NCBI GenBank assembly: GCA_900540535.1
Contig: UQGM01000019.1
Span: 1-43,794, forward strand
Source: an uncultured Oscillospiraceae bacterium
Lineage (GTDB): Bacteria > Bacillota > Clostridia > Oscillospirales > Acutalibacteraceae
Length of the DNA stretch: 43,794 nucleotides
Direction of reading: 5' to 3'
The notes beneath the pieces are model-generated. The model had not been told where the DNA came from. It searched no databases and worked only from the letters and a program-made list of their open reading frames with translations. A program made the position numbers and the translations under genes. Positions 26,359-34,484 of this stretch are shown piece after piece; the stretch's first letter is position 1; every line of letters starts with the position of its first letter.

Positions 26359-28248
26359 TTACCTTGCGGTATGTTTAAGGTAAATCGTTGAAAGTCCGGG
26401 GAGGTCAAGCTGAATGCTCTGTTCAAAGCCGTGCATGGGCTTTTTCTCAATTTTGACCTTGTCTTTGGAGCCTTTGCCCTCTCCACCGAATTCTGTGTCG
26501 TCGGAATTAAGAATAACCTTATATTTTCCCATTGCATCGGGAACACCGATTCTGTAATCGGAGCGCTCAACAGGGGTAAGGTTGCAAACGACGATAATTT
26601 CGTTTCCTTTTTTGTCAATTCGTCTGAAAGCTATGACGGAGTTTGTGTAATCGTCGCTTGAAATCCAGGAGAAGCCCTCCCAGCTGTAATCAACCTCCCA
26701 GAAAGGAGCGTTCTTTTTATAGAACTCGTTGAGTGTCTTTGTATAATGCTGGAGCTGCCTGTGCTTGTCATAGTCGAGAAGCATCCAGTCGAGCTCGCTC
26801 TTGTAATCCCACTCTTTAAACTGACCGAATTCCTGACCCATGAACAGAAGCTTTTTTCCGGGATGCGCCATCATGTAGCCCAGAAAAGAGCGCACACCTG
26901 CAAATTTCTGTTCGTATTCACCGGGCATTTTTCCTATAAGGGAACATTTGCCGTGAACTACCTCATCATGGGAGATAGGAAGTACAAAGTTTTCTGAAAA
27001 AGCGTAGAAGAATGAGAAAGTAAGGCAATCGTGATTGTATTTTCTGAAATATCCGTCAAGGGAGAAATATCTCAGAATATCGTTCATCCAGCCCATATTC
27101 CATTTGAAGTTAAAGCCTAGTCCGCCCATATATGTAGGCTTTGATACCATTGGCCATGCGGTGCTTTCTTCGGCTATCATCATAACGTCGCTGTGGTCTC
27201 TGAATATGGATTCGTTGAGCTTCTGGAGGAAAGAAACCGCTTCAAGGTTTTCGTTTCCGCCGTTTACGTTGGCAACCCATTCGCCGTCATTTCTGCCGTA
27301 GTCAAGGTAGAGCATAGATGCAACAGCGTCAACTCTAAGTCCATCAAAATGATATTTTTCAAGCCAGAATTCAGCGTTTGAAATAAGGAAACTCTGAACT
27401 TCGGTTCTGCCGAAGTCAAATACCTTTGTGCCCCACTGTTTATGTTCGCCCTTTCTCGGGTCTGCATATTCGTAAAGAGGCTGACCGTCAAATTCAAAAA
27501 GGCCTGCACCGTCACGGGGGAAATGAGCGGGAACCCAGTCCATAATAACGCCGATTCCTGCGTTGTGGCATGTATCTACAAAATACATAAGATCGGCGGG
27601 AGTGCCGTAACGAGAAGTTGCAGCGTAGTAACCTACAATCTGATAACCCCATGATCCGTCAAAGGGATGCTCTGCCAAAGGCATAAGCTCAATGTGGGTA
27701 TAACCCATTTCTTTTACATAGGGCACAAGCTCGTCCGCCAGTTTTCGGTAGGAAAAGAAGTTTCCGTCCTCATACTGTTTCCATGAGCCTGCATGAACCT
27801 CGTATATGTTTACGGGCCTTTCGTAAATTGACTGCTTTGCCCTTGATGACATCCACTTTTTATCGGTCCAGGTATAGCAGCCGTCAATTTCGTAAATCTT
27901 TGTGGCAGTTTCCGGACGTGTCTGAGTATGGAAGCCATAAGGATCGGCTTTCATAAGTACGTCGCCGCTTTTTGTCTTAATTGCATACTTATATATGTCA
28001 TACTGCTCCAAATCATCAATTACAGTTTCCCAAACACCGTCGCTGATTTCTTCCATAGGATTTGCATCAGTATTCCATGCATTAAAATCACCTGCAACGC
28101 TAACGCTTTCAGCGTTGGGAGCCCATACACGAAAGACAAAGCTGTTTTCGCCGGCACGGTGGCACCCGAAAAACTCATATGCCTTTGCGTTGTTACCCTG
28201 GTGGAACAGGTAAAGGGGAACTTCGTAGTCGGGGCGTTTTTTATTCAT
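26359..28248 (-). CDS. glgB: 1,4-alpha-glucan branching enzyme
   Basis: GH13 enzyme that adds alpha-1,6 branches to glycogen. The 629-residue protein has a CBM48-type N-terminal domain (FRVWAPNAESVSVAGDFNAW), then the barrel with WVPAHFPRDGAGL, FDGLRVDAVASMLYLDY (nucleophile Asp, about residue 302), MIAEESTAWP (acid-base Glu, about 357) and ISHDEVVHGK (about 422). The C-terminal beta domain contains FSWISSDDYTNSVIAF. First gene of the glycogen operon. An AAAGGA lies about 13 bases before the ATG. Confidence 0.97.
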   Translation of the reverse strand: MNKKRPDYEVPLYLFHQGNNAKAYEFFGCHRAGENSFVFRVWAPNAESVSVAGDFNAWNTDANPMEEISDGVWETVIDDLEQYDIYKYAIKTKSGDVLMKADPYGFHTQTRPETATKIYEIDGCYTWTDKKWMSSRAKQSIYERPVNIYEVHAGSWKQYEDGNFFSYRKLADELVPYVKEMGYTHIELMPLAEHPFDGSWGYQIVGYYAATSRYGTPADLMYFVDTCHNAGIGVIMDWVPAHFPRDGAGLFEFDGQPLYEYADPRKGEHKQWGTKVFDFGRTEVQSFLISNAEFWLEKYHFDGLRVDAVASMLYLDYGRNDGEWVANVNGGNENLEAVSFLQKLNESIFRDHSDVMMIAEESTAWPMVSKPTYMGGLGFNFKWNMGWMNDILRYFSLDGYFRKYNHDCLTFSFFYAFSENFVLPISHDEVVHGKCSLIGKMPGEYEQKFAGVRSFLGYMMAHPGKKLLFMGQEFGQFKEWDYKSELDWMLLDYDKHRQLQHYTKTLNEFYKKNAPFWEVDYSWEGFSWISSDDYTNSVIAFRRIDKKGNEIIVVCNLTPVERSDYRIGVPDAMGKYKVILNSDDTEFGGEGKGSKDKVKIEKKPMHGFEQSIQLDLPGLSTIYLKHTAR

Positions 28249-28454
28249 TGTTCACACACCGTCCTTTAATCTTTTATAATTATCTAATTATATTCTAACA
28301 TAAAGAAAAAGCTTATTTCAATAGGATTTTGACTATTTTAATCAAAAGCACATACAAATATATGGTAGTTATTTGTACAGTTTGTTAGAAAAAATCGTGG
28401 TATTTTCTCGTTGAAAATGCAATGATTCAGTGTGTTTACTGTGCAAAATAAACA
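28249..28454. other. Intergenic region upstream of glgB
   Basis: About 200 AT-rich bases between the glgB start and the end of the phage-like operon. On the minus strand TATAAT boxes occur in the run around 28290-28306, but no convincing -35 sits 16-18 bases away, so the glycogen promoter is likely here but not resolved. A short inverted repeat TTTTGA...TCAAAA is near 28327-28347. Confidence 0.4.
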
Positions 28455-28493
28455 AGCACCCGGCAAATTATTGTAGAACATTTACCGAGTGCT
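28455..28493 (-). terminator. Terminator of the phage-like operon
   Basis: A long hairpin: AGCACCCGGCAAAT (28455-28468) pairs with ATTTACCGAGTGCT (28480-28493), 14 positions with two mismatches. On the minus strand it is followed by TTGTTTATTT. It lies about 55 bases after the last phage-like gene. On the plus strand it also has a TTTTTG tail, so it could act both ways. Confidence 0.7.
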
Positions 28494-28549
28494 TTTTGTT
28501 GAATTTTGCTGATGGGGAAATTTTGGGATAAAGTAACAAAAATGAGCCC

Positions 28550-29002
28550 TTATGAAAAGGCTGCAATGCAATACGTGATTCCTGCTGTATTAAGATAAAT
28601 CGGTTCAGGGTCACTTGTGTTTTTCACGGTTACGGCATTGCCGGAAATTGAAACTCCCAAGGAGCCTGCATGATTTGAAGCCATGCCGAAAAATGAGGCT
28701 ACCTTTTCTCCGACCATTTCATTCAAGGGATGTTCAAGGGCAAAAACAATTGCAAAGGATGGCTGTATGCTGAAAGTGAAATCCTTTGAGGGAGCGTTGT
28801 TGCCGAAATATTCTGTAAAAACGATTCTCTTTGTAAACTTTTCATGTTCCTCAATGGTTAAGTGGGGAACCATATCGCCTATGTGAGAGCTTACCACTGA
28901 ATCAATAAGCAGATTGTCACGGTTTACGTCCTCCATCTGCGGCTTGTCGTTAAGGGACCACTGGTTTAAATTTAATTTAGGTGTTTTGCCTGATGATGCC
29001 AT
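28550..29002 (-). CDS. Short tail-fibre-like protein, last gene of the phage-like operon
   Basis: A 150-residue protein. The N-terminus GKTPKLNLNQWSLNDKPQMEDVNRDN resembles the start of many phage tail fibre or collar proteins (pattern TPNLNLNQW...D...FN.DN). The rest is predicted beta-rich (VSISGNAVTVKNTSDPEPIYLNTAGITY) and much shorter than a true receptor-binding fibre. It may be the tip or adhesin of the particle. Preceded by AAAGGAGG. No holin or endolysin gene follows. Confidence 0.55.
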   Translation of the reverse strand: MASSGKTPKLNLNQWSLNDKPQMEDVNRDNLLIDSVVSSHIGDMVPHLTIEEHEKFTKRIVFTEYFGNNAPSKDFTFSIQPSFAIVFALEHPLNEMVGEKVASFFGMASNHAGSLGVSISGNAVTVKNTSDPEPIYLNTAGITYCIAAFS

Positions 29003-29014
29003 TATGTACCTCCT

Positions 29015-29578
29015 TTAAAGAGTTTCATCAAAAAATCCCCATGGTATTCCTTTTTCTCTTATATCAAAAAAAGTCATATCGAGGGCTTCTATTTCCGCCC
29101 ATGTGTACATGGGCACATCGGTCATAAATCTCATAAAAGCGGGACCGCTTTTTACTGCAAAATCTGCTGCCGCCGTAAGATCTTCCATTGCAAAATTAGC
29201 CATATGCTCAAAGCATATCTGATATTTTTCTGCACGATATAATATGGCGTATTTTTCATTGAGGAGTTTGAAAAGCTCATCTATGAAAAAATCGGTGTAT
29301 GGCTGTCCCGGAATGAGGGCGCAGAGAGTAAGTATTCTCTCACGCCTTTCCTCAGCTGTCATTTCCGTTTCCTGAAGATCCAAAAGCCTCTCCATTCGTG
29401 TGAGTCCGTCATTTTCTGCCGTAACGGCAAACATCTCTTTTCGGATATTGTTGCACTGAGCGGTCACAAGGTCTATTGCTGCGGCATAAGCTTCAATTTC
29501 TCCATTAAGAATAGGGCAGTCAGGGGAATAAATTCCCAGAGGAGAAAGAGTTTTATTCATTCTCTGCTTTGCGCCCAT
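29015..29578 (-). CDS. gpI/XkdU-like (YmfQ family) baseplate protein
   Basis: A 187-residue protein placed right after the gpJ-like gene, where P2 gpI or PBSX XkdU lies. The N-terminal MNKTLSPLGIYSPDCPILNGEIEAYAAAID and LTRMERLLDLQETEMTAEERRERIL fit the YmfQ (DUF2313) pattern. Such proteins belong to the baseplate wedge and link to the fibre. The ATG overlaps the stop of the upstream gene as TAATG, with GGGAGG upstream. Confidence 0.7.
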   Translation of the reverse strand: MGAKQRMNKTLSPLGIYSPDCPILNGEIEAYAAAIDLVTAQCNNIRKEMFAVTAENDGLTRMERLLDLQETEMTAEERRERILTLCALIPGQPYTDFFIDELFKLLNEKYAILYRAEKYQICFEHMANFAMEDLTAAADFAVKSGPAFMRFMTDVPMYTWAEIEALDMTFFDIREKGIPWGFFDETL

Positions 29579-30651
29579 TATTCAAACCTCCCGCTTATAG
29601 TAAGGTCTGAAAGGGTTATCTCACAGTCGGCAGGAGGTGTAATATCGCTTTCGGGTGTGAGAAAACGATAGTTTACAATTCCGTCAATCTCCATGAGAAC
29701 TTTTCCCAAATCACAAAGTCTGATTTCTTCGCCTATCTGAAGCTCAGAGAAGAAATCTTCGATTCTTTCCCTGCATATTTCGATTGCATTTTCTTCATCC
29801 AGATTGTCTTTGACTTTAACGAGCAGTGAGAGGGAAACCCCATATTGTTCGGCTTCTTTGACTTTAAGGTCGATTCCGGCGGGACAATATGATTTTAGTT
29901 TTACGTAAATTGCACGCTCAAGATCAATGTTGTATTTTCCGTCCTTAGCCACAACTATTACGTCCACTGTGCCGGCGCCTCTGTTAACGGGAACGGTTTT
30001 TGCTTTGAGCACATCTTCAAAAGTAAGAGCAATTTCCGTATATGTTATAGGATTGCTGCCGTTGGGGATTACTGACCAGCTTTCCAGTATGCGTTTTCTC
30101 AAAGCTTCATCGGACTCGCTGTTGCCGCCTCCTGTAAAGGGAGATGGATTAATAACCCTGTCTATTCCTACGGGAGGTGTTATCATAACGGTGATTTTTT
30201 CTGCGGCGCAGTTGCCGTCCCTGCCCTCTATGGTAGCTTCAGCGGGAACTGTTACTTTTGTTTCACCGGCAGTGAGAACAGCTTCTTTTGTTGTAACATA
30301 CTGGCATACGTCCTCAGCGGCAATGGCGCAGACGGTTTTCTCAGGTATTACAATGTCAAATTCAGCTTTTTCGTCAATGATAAAGTCTATTTCCCCAGAG
30401 GCAGTGGAAGCGGTTTTTCTGTAAATGCCTCTTTGAGCTCCGTGGCGTTCAAGATCAATTCCCACAGCGGTATCAGGGAAAATGCGGCTTTCAAGTCCTG
30501 CAATACGGCTGTAAAGAGAAAACAGCTCTCCTGCAAGAAGCTTCATTCTTATTTCGATATCACCGCTATCCTCAGGTTTAACTCCGGTTATTTCAGTGTA
30601 TTTTTCTTTCATAAGGGAAAGAAGTCCGTCATAGGTAATTTGCTGTGTCAT
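29578..30651 (-). CDS. gpJ/XkdT-like baseplate wedge protein
   Basis: A 357-residue baseplate J-family protein (P2 gpJ, PBSX XkdT, T4 gp6-like). Typical features are the N-terminal SLMKEKYTEITGVKPEDSGDIEIRM, GIDLERHGAQRGIYRKTAS near residue 70-88, a central GGGNSESDEALRKRIL segment and PVNRGAGTVDVIVVA. The wedge protein is characteristic of contractile-type tails, which makes the absence of a sheath gene in this operon notable. Confidence 0.85.
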   Translation of the reverse strand: MTQQITYDGLLSLMKEKYTEITGVKPEDSGDIEIRMKLLAGELFSLYSRIAGLESRIFPDTAVGIDLERHGAQRGIYRKTASTASGEIDFIIDEKAEFDIVIPEKTVCAIAAEDVCQYVTTKEAVLTAGETKVTVPAEATIEGRDGNCAAEKITVMITPPVGIDRVINPSPFTGGGNSESDEALRKRILESWSVIPNGSNPITYTEIALTFEDVLKAKTVPVNRGAGTVDVIVVAKDGKYNIDLERAIYVKLKSYCPAGIDLKVKEAEQYGVSLSLLVKVKDNLDEENAIEICRERIEDFFSELQIGEEIRLCDLGKVLMEIDGIVNYRFLTPESDITPPADCEITLSDLTISGRFE

Positions 30652-30653
30652 AT

Positions 30654-30992
30654 TCAGGAGCTGAGCTCCACTGTCACCTCCTTGATTTTTTCTCCGCAGG
30701 CAAGGGTGATTATTCCTTTGCCGGGAGTATACTGTGTATCTATAATTTTTACTCCGGGAATTTTTTCAGTTACTTCAAGAGCGTATTCAAACAGCAGCGC
30801 ATTAGGGTTTTCTCTTTCACCGGGCTCCATTTCATGAATACGGCTGCCGAAATCCCTGTCAAAAACAAATGATCCTTTTGGCACAGTAAGGAGAATTTCC
30901 GCTTTTTGAAGAGCCAGCTCCTCACCGGACAGGGTAACGGGTATTCCGGAAGAAGAAAGAACTATATTCCCGTTTTCTATTTTCATATCCAA
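30654..30992 (-). CDS. gp25/XkdS-like baseplate protein
   Basis: About 112 residues with the gp25/XkdS-type block LLTVPKGSFVFDRDFGSRIHEM, ending in a beta-rich IPGVKIIDTQYTPGKGIITLACG. The start was set at a TTG (30992) ten bases after AAGGAG, just past the upstream stop; an ATG at 31025 overlaps the upstream gene without a ribosome-binding site, and an ATG at 30986 is also possible. It lies directly before gpJ, the order used in P2 and PBSX. Confidence 0.72.
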   Translation of the reverse strand: MDMKIENGNIVLSSSGIPVTLSGEELALQKAEILLTVPKGSFVFDRDFGSRIHEMEPGERENPNALLFEYALEVTEKIPGVKIIDTQYTPGKGIITLACGEKIKEVTVELSS

Positions 30993-30999
30993 GGGTATG

Positions 31000-31371
31000 T
31001 CACTCCTTGATAAAATCTTTTGCATAAACTGTGCCGTCAGAGGTTATGGTAACTCCGTTTATCTGGACACTTCCGTTTCTGCACAGTTTGATTTTTGCCC
31101 CTGACATGGAAAAAATCATCACTTCCCCGTTTTTAAGTTCTGAACCGTCCACCTTTACTCCTGCACATACCGTTCCGTTTTTGCAGGGAATAAGAAGCAC
31201 GTCTGTACTTTTGGGAGGGACGGATACAAAGCCGTAAGGGGCGTATACTGGTATTCCCTTTTCAAAAGAAGCTCCGTTTGCAGAAAGAGCTTTTTCTCCC
31301 GATTCCACAACGGAGCCCTCTTCAGGGAGCTTTTCTCCCTTTTTGGCTGATGAAAGACCTGTAAGCCACAT
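31000..31371 (-). CDS. gpV/gp45-like spike or XkdR-like baseplate protein
   Basis: A 123-residue protein. Its middle has an OB-like strand pattern (GVKVDGSELKNGEVMIFSMSGAKIKL), and the end SVQINGVTITSDGTVYA is the kind of repeat seen in gpV/Mu gp45 spikes. It sits between the gpD-like hub and the gp25-like gene, where PBSX has XkdR. A short central spike or hub plug is the best guess. The ATG at 31371 follows the upstream stop by three bases. Confidence 0.6.
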   Translation of the reverse strand: MWLTGLSSAKKGEKLPEEGSVVESGEKALSANGASFEKGIPVYAPYGFVSVPPKSTDVLLIPCKNGTVCAGVKVDGSELKNGEVMIFSMSGAKIKLCRNGSVQINGVTITSDGTVYAKDFIKE

Positions 31372-31374
31372 AAA

Positions 31375-32331
31375 TCACACATCCTTTTTTCTCAAAATAA
31401 CCGTACAGTAGTACCCCTTTGAGGTAAGCCGAAGAACTCGCTGGAATACCATTAGGTTTTCTTCCTGTTTTCCGGCGGGAGATGAAAAAGAAGCTTTCAT
31501 GCCTGTAAAAATCGGGGGAGGGTCAAAAAGCTCCGCTTCAATTTGAAGAGTGTTTTCGAGGGATAACCTAAAAATACGGTCAGTTTTGTTCTGCCTCTCC
31601 CAAAGAGGAGTGTTTGTAAGGTCAACTATTCTCACGTTATAACTTTCCGGATTTTTAATGTAGGGATTCAATATGCTGTGAGCATAAGTTCCTTCCTTTT
31701 GCACTTTGCAGATGATTTTTCCCACTATGCCGAAAGAACTTTCAGTAATTTCCGCTTTTGAAAATTTAGTGCATCCGGGTAAAGAATTGGAAACGGAAAG
31801 TTTCTTTTCAGGAAGAAAATTTTTAGGATGCTTTGAGTAAAGGGTGAGATCACCCGATATAAAGGGTTCAAAGCCTGTAACGCTAAGGCAGAATCTTTTA
31901 ATAACATCCCAGTGGCTGTCGCCTTTGAGAACGGAGAAATTCCCCTGCCATCTTAAATTCTCTCCCGAAAAGGATTTGATACCATAGGGCAGAGCGTGAT
32001 TTTTGTAAATATCCTCAAAGGATGGGCAGTTGTATGTTTTAGGCAGAGCCTCGTTGTCGATAAGTGCGGCAGCGGGACTCCTTGCGAAAACTTCTGTAAA
32101 TACTCCCTCAGAGGATATGACTGTGGTAAGATCTTCCACTGTTCCGAAAAAGAGCCTTTCTTTTTGGACTGAGGTTACCTCAATTGTATTTCCCAATGAA
32201 AGAGAAGAGGAAAAGGGAAAAATTCCCGTAAAGGAATCAGCGGGAGTGTCTATGGAAGAACGTATTTCAAAGCTTTTCGGGAAAACGGAATATGAGCCGT
32301 TTTCGGATGAAACGGTAACTGAATATGTCAT
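31375..32331 (-). CDS. gpD/XkdQ-like tail hub protein
   Basis: About 318 residues. The segment EVFARSPAAALIDNEALPKTYNCPSFEDIYKNH is typical of late-control D/XkdQ hub proteins (T4 gp27-like), and GDSHWDVIKRFCLSVTG resembles the second hub domain. The start was moved to the ATG at 32331 because it overlaps the upstream stop as ATGA; the upstream in-frame start at 32379 lies inside the LysM gene. The hub connects tube end and spike. Confidence 0.75.
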   Translation of the reverse strand: MTYSVTVSSENGSYSVFPKSFEIRSSIDTPADSFTGIFPFSSSLSLGNTIEVTSVQKERLFFGTVEDLTTVISSEGVFTEVFARSPAAALIDNEALPKTYNCPSFEDIYKNHALPYGIKSFSGENLRWQGNFSVLKGDSHWDVIKRFCLSVTGFEPFISGDLTLYSKHPKNFLPEKKLSVSNSLPGCTKFSKAEITESSFGIVGKIICKVQKEGTYAHSILNPYIKNPESYNVRIVDLTNTPLWERQNKTDRIFRLSLENTLQIEAELFDPPPIFTGMKASFSSPAGKQEENLMVFQRVLRLTSKGYYCTVILRKKDV

Positions 32332-32843
32332 GATATTCTTATTTTCCCTCCCTCTGAAACGTCCCATGGGTCTATGCACAGGGGATTAAGTTCCAATAGT
32401 TTTTCGATGTCTATGTTGTACTTTGCGGAGATTGACCAAAGGGAATCACCCTCTCTGGCGATTATATACTTTTCTCCGATTTCTCCTTTTTCGGCGGGGA
32501 CTTCGTAAAACTCAATATCATAAAAGATATCCGTGCTTCCGCTTTTTTCGTAAACTGAAAGGGATGACATAACGGCGTTTACAGGGGGCAAATCTGAAAG
32601 AAAAAGCATACCATCTCCGCCTTTGTCGAAAAGCTTCTGGATTTCCAGTGAACGGTTCAGGCGGTTTTCTCCGCTGAATGAACCTGAGCTTTTGATGATT
32701 TTCGGCTTTGCTCCGTTTTCACGAAGAAAAGAGCCGGAAAAGGGAATATGCTCGGTGTTCAGAATTTTTTCACCTTTAAAAGTGATTTCAGCGGGGTTCT
32801 TGTCAAAGACAAAGCTTTTGTATCTTAAAAGGGCGTGTATCAT
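32328..32843 (-). CDS. LysM-domain tail protein, XkdP-like
   Basis: A 171-residue protein with a LysM domain at its C-terminus (about residues 125-171: IAREGDSLWSISAKYNID, then LLELNPLC and GGKIRI). In PBSX-type tails the LysM protein XkdP lies between the tape measure and the XkdQ hub, and here it also precedes the hub. The N-terminal 100 residues have the KGEKI...FSGENRLNRSLEIQKLF pattern of tail assembly proteins. The start overlaps the stop of the 42-residue gene as ATGA. Confidence 0.78.
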   Translation of the reverse strand: MIHALLRYKSFVFDKNPAEITFKGEKILNTEHIPFSGSFLRENGAKPKIIKSSGSFSGENRLNRSLEIQKLFDKGGDGMLFLSDLPPVNAVMSSLSVYEKSGSTDIFYDIEFYEVPAEKGEIGEKYIIAREGDSLWSISAKYNIDIEKLLELNPLCIDPWDVSEGGKIRIS

Positions 32844-32968
32844 TGTCCGTTTCCTCCGTCATAGGAAAAATCTCTCGGATACCGTCTGCTGTCCCGTTCA
32901 AGGAGCTTTGAGAGCTGTTCAGGATATTCTGTTGAAAGGCTGTCTGTAAAATAGTTTTCTTCGTTCAT
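32840..32968 (-). CDS. Small 42-residue protein in place of the tape-measure and chaperone genes
   Basis: A short frame, starting MNEENYFTDSLSTEYPEQL and ending in SYDGGNGQ, charged and probably helical, no recognised domain. Both ends are translationally coupled: its ATG overlaps the stop of the tail-tube-like gene (ATGA) and its TGA overlaps the ATG of the LysM gene. That tight fit argues that it is translated. In PBSX this interval holds the chaperone (XkdN) and tape-measure (XkdO) genes, so this small protein is all that remains or is a substitute. Confidence 0.6.
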   Translation of the reverse strand: MNEENYFTDSLSTEYPEQLSKLLERDSRRYPRDFSYDGGNGQ

Positions 32969-33345
32969 TTTTTCACCTTTTTTCCCTGAGAAACAGAGTA
33001 TGTGTATTTTTCCCTTTCGCCGTCATGAAGCTCAGCGGTTCGCTCAAGTGAAATAAGTGTGCATCCACTGAGAATGTACTTGTATTTGCTGTTTTCAATG
33101 GTTATTTCCGATATTTCCTCTTCGTCGGTTATGTCGGAAGAAAAAAGCTTTGAACGAACAATTTCACATGTGCCTTTTATACCGAGAATAGAATTAATAT
33201 ATTCTTCACCGTATTCCTGAGAAATGTCGGAAGCTGTTGTTTCCGAATTAAATTTAACGTCGGCAGAAATAACATGAGAAACAGCTGTACCGTTAATCTT
33301 CACTTTTAAGTCATTGCTGTAAGAGTTAAATTTTATTTCAGGCAT
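32965..33345 (-). CDS. Tail-tube-like protein (XkdM position)
   Basis: A 126-residue beta-rich protein: VKINGTAVSHVISADVKFNSE, then GTCEIVRSKLF and IENSKYKYILSGCTLISLERTAEL. The paired strands and a late strand pair around CTLISLER fit the tail-tube or tube-initiator fold, and the place after the tail-terminator-like gene and before the LysM gene is where XkdM sits. The assignment rests mainly on position and strand pattern. It ends in a basic tail GKKVKK. Confidence 0.5.
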   Translation of the reverse strand: MPEIKFNSYSNDLKVKINGTAVSHVISADVKFNSETTASDISQEYGEEYINSILGIKGTCEIVRSKLFSSDITDEEEISEITIENSKYKYILSGCTLISLERTAELHDGEREKYTYSVSQGKKVKK

Positions 33346-33771
33346 TTACTCAGCCTCCTTTACAATTTCTCCGCTGAAGAAAACTGTTCCTTTAAGTACA
33401 AAAGCGTCTGCATCCCTGTTTGCCGAAACATCGCCGCACTGGAAGGATTTAATGTTAAGATTATCCATAAATGAAGCTGTTTCGCATATTCTGCAAAAAG
33501 CCTTGAGACATTCTTCTCCGCCGGATTTATAGGGAGCATAAACGGTAAGACGCAAAGCAATTTCAGCATCTCTTCCATTTCCTGAGTCGTAAACATTTCC
33601 CATTGCTCCCTGTGAAACAGAAATTTCCTCTCCGCCCAGTGCTGCCGTAATCTTTTTAATGGGAATCGGTTTTTTGGAAGAGGGAAACTCCGAAAGAAAA
33701 TTGATGTCTTTAAGCTCTTCTGCTTCTTTCAGCTGGGTCAGAACCTGCTTAATGAATTCATAAATAGCCAT
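33346..33771 (-). CDS. Putative tail terminator or neck protein
   Basis: A 141-residue protein with an N-terminal helix (YEFIKQVLTQLKEAEEL) and a beta-rich centre (ITAALGGEEISVSQG, EIALRLTVYAPYKSGGEECLKAF). The size, the position after two connector-like genes and the strand layout suit a tail terminator (gpU-like). No clear signature, so the role comes from context. It abuts the next gene without a gap. Confidence 0.45.
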   Translation of the reverse strand: MAIYEFIKQVLTQLKEAEELKDINFLSEFPSSKKPIPIKKITAALGGEEISVSQGAMGNVYDSGNGRDAEIALRLTVYAPYKSGGEECLKAFCRICETASFMDNLNIKSFQCGDVSANRDADAFVLKGTVFFSGEIVKEAE

Positions 33772-34104
33772 TTATTCCTCCTGTGTTACGCTCATCAGAA
33801 CTGCCCAGATGTAGCAGACCTTATTTTGAAAATACACCTTTTCGGCACGTTCTATTTTGAGTTTCAGCTCATCGGTAAAAACGGCGGCATCTTCCAGCTT
33901 TATAAGGTCGTGGGAGGGAGGACCTATGTAGAGATAATAGCCTTTTTCACTAAGTCCGGCAGGGGTGTAGATTCCCTCAAGGTACATTTTGTTTTTGTAT
34001 CTTATGGGCTGCACAAAGGCTCTGAAAATCTCAGTTGACCAGCCTTCGTCGTCGGCTATTCTAACGTCCTGACCAAAACGTTTTAAAATAGAGTCAACTT
34101 CCAT
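33772..34104 (-). CDS. Putative head completion or stopper protein
   Basis: A 110-residue protein with an N-terminal MEVDSILKRFGQDVRI and a beta-rich remainder (RAFVQPIRYKNKMYLEG, GYYLYIGPP, VYFQNKVCYIWAVL). In head-to-tail gene order this slot follows the connector and holds the stopper or head-closure protein. The function is inferred from order; no strong motif. Confidence 0.45.
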   Translation of the reverse strand: MEVDSILKRFGQDVRIADDEGWSTEIFRAFVQPIRYKNKMYLEGIYTPAGLSEKGYYLYIGPPSHDLIKLEDAAVFTDELKLKIERAEKVYFQNKVCYIWAVLMSVTQEE

Positions 34105-34106
34105 TT

Positions 34107-34472
34107 TTATACCTCCCTGAAGAAAAATTCACTGTCCGTAAAGCAGTCGGCGGCAGCGGAAAGAGCTTCTTTTAAAAGCACCTGAGAAATTTCCTCGCTT
34201 TTTGTATCCATGTCCACCGTAACGTCGCCGGCTTTAAAAGATGAAATTCCGTCGGAGGACAGAGTTTCATATCTTGTTTTGGCAGTAAGAGCCAAAGCAG
34301 CAGCGGCGGCTATAACTCTCGGATCATCCCCGTAAAGGGGGCTTCTCAGCTTAGGGTTAAGCTGAGAAGCGGCTTCGGAGCAAAGTATCAGTGCCTTTTC
34401 TTCGCTTTCGAGTTCTATGTCTGTCATGATTTTAAGGCGGCTGAGCACCTTTTCGGGGTCAATCACAGGCAC
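34107..34472 (-). CDS. Head-tail connector (gp6-like) protein
   Basis: A 121-residue mostly helical protein (EKVLSRLKIMTDIELESEEKALILCSEAASQLNP, then VIAAAAALALTAKTRYETLS) directly after the major capsid gene. Helical adaptor proteins of this size in this position (HK97 gp6-like) form the ring under the portal. The assignment is by length, helix content and order. Confidence 0.6.
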   Translation of the reverse strand: MPVIDPEKVLSRLKIMTDIELESEEKALILCSEAASQLNPKLRSPLYGDDPRVIAAAAALALTAKTRYETLSSDGISSFKAGDVTVDMDTKSEEISQVLLKEALSAAADCFTDSEFFFREV

Positions 34473-34484
34473 CGCTCCTTTTTG

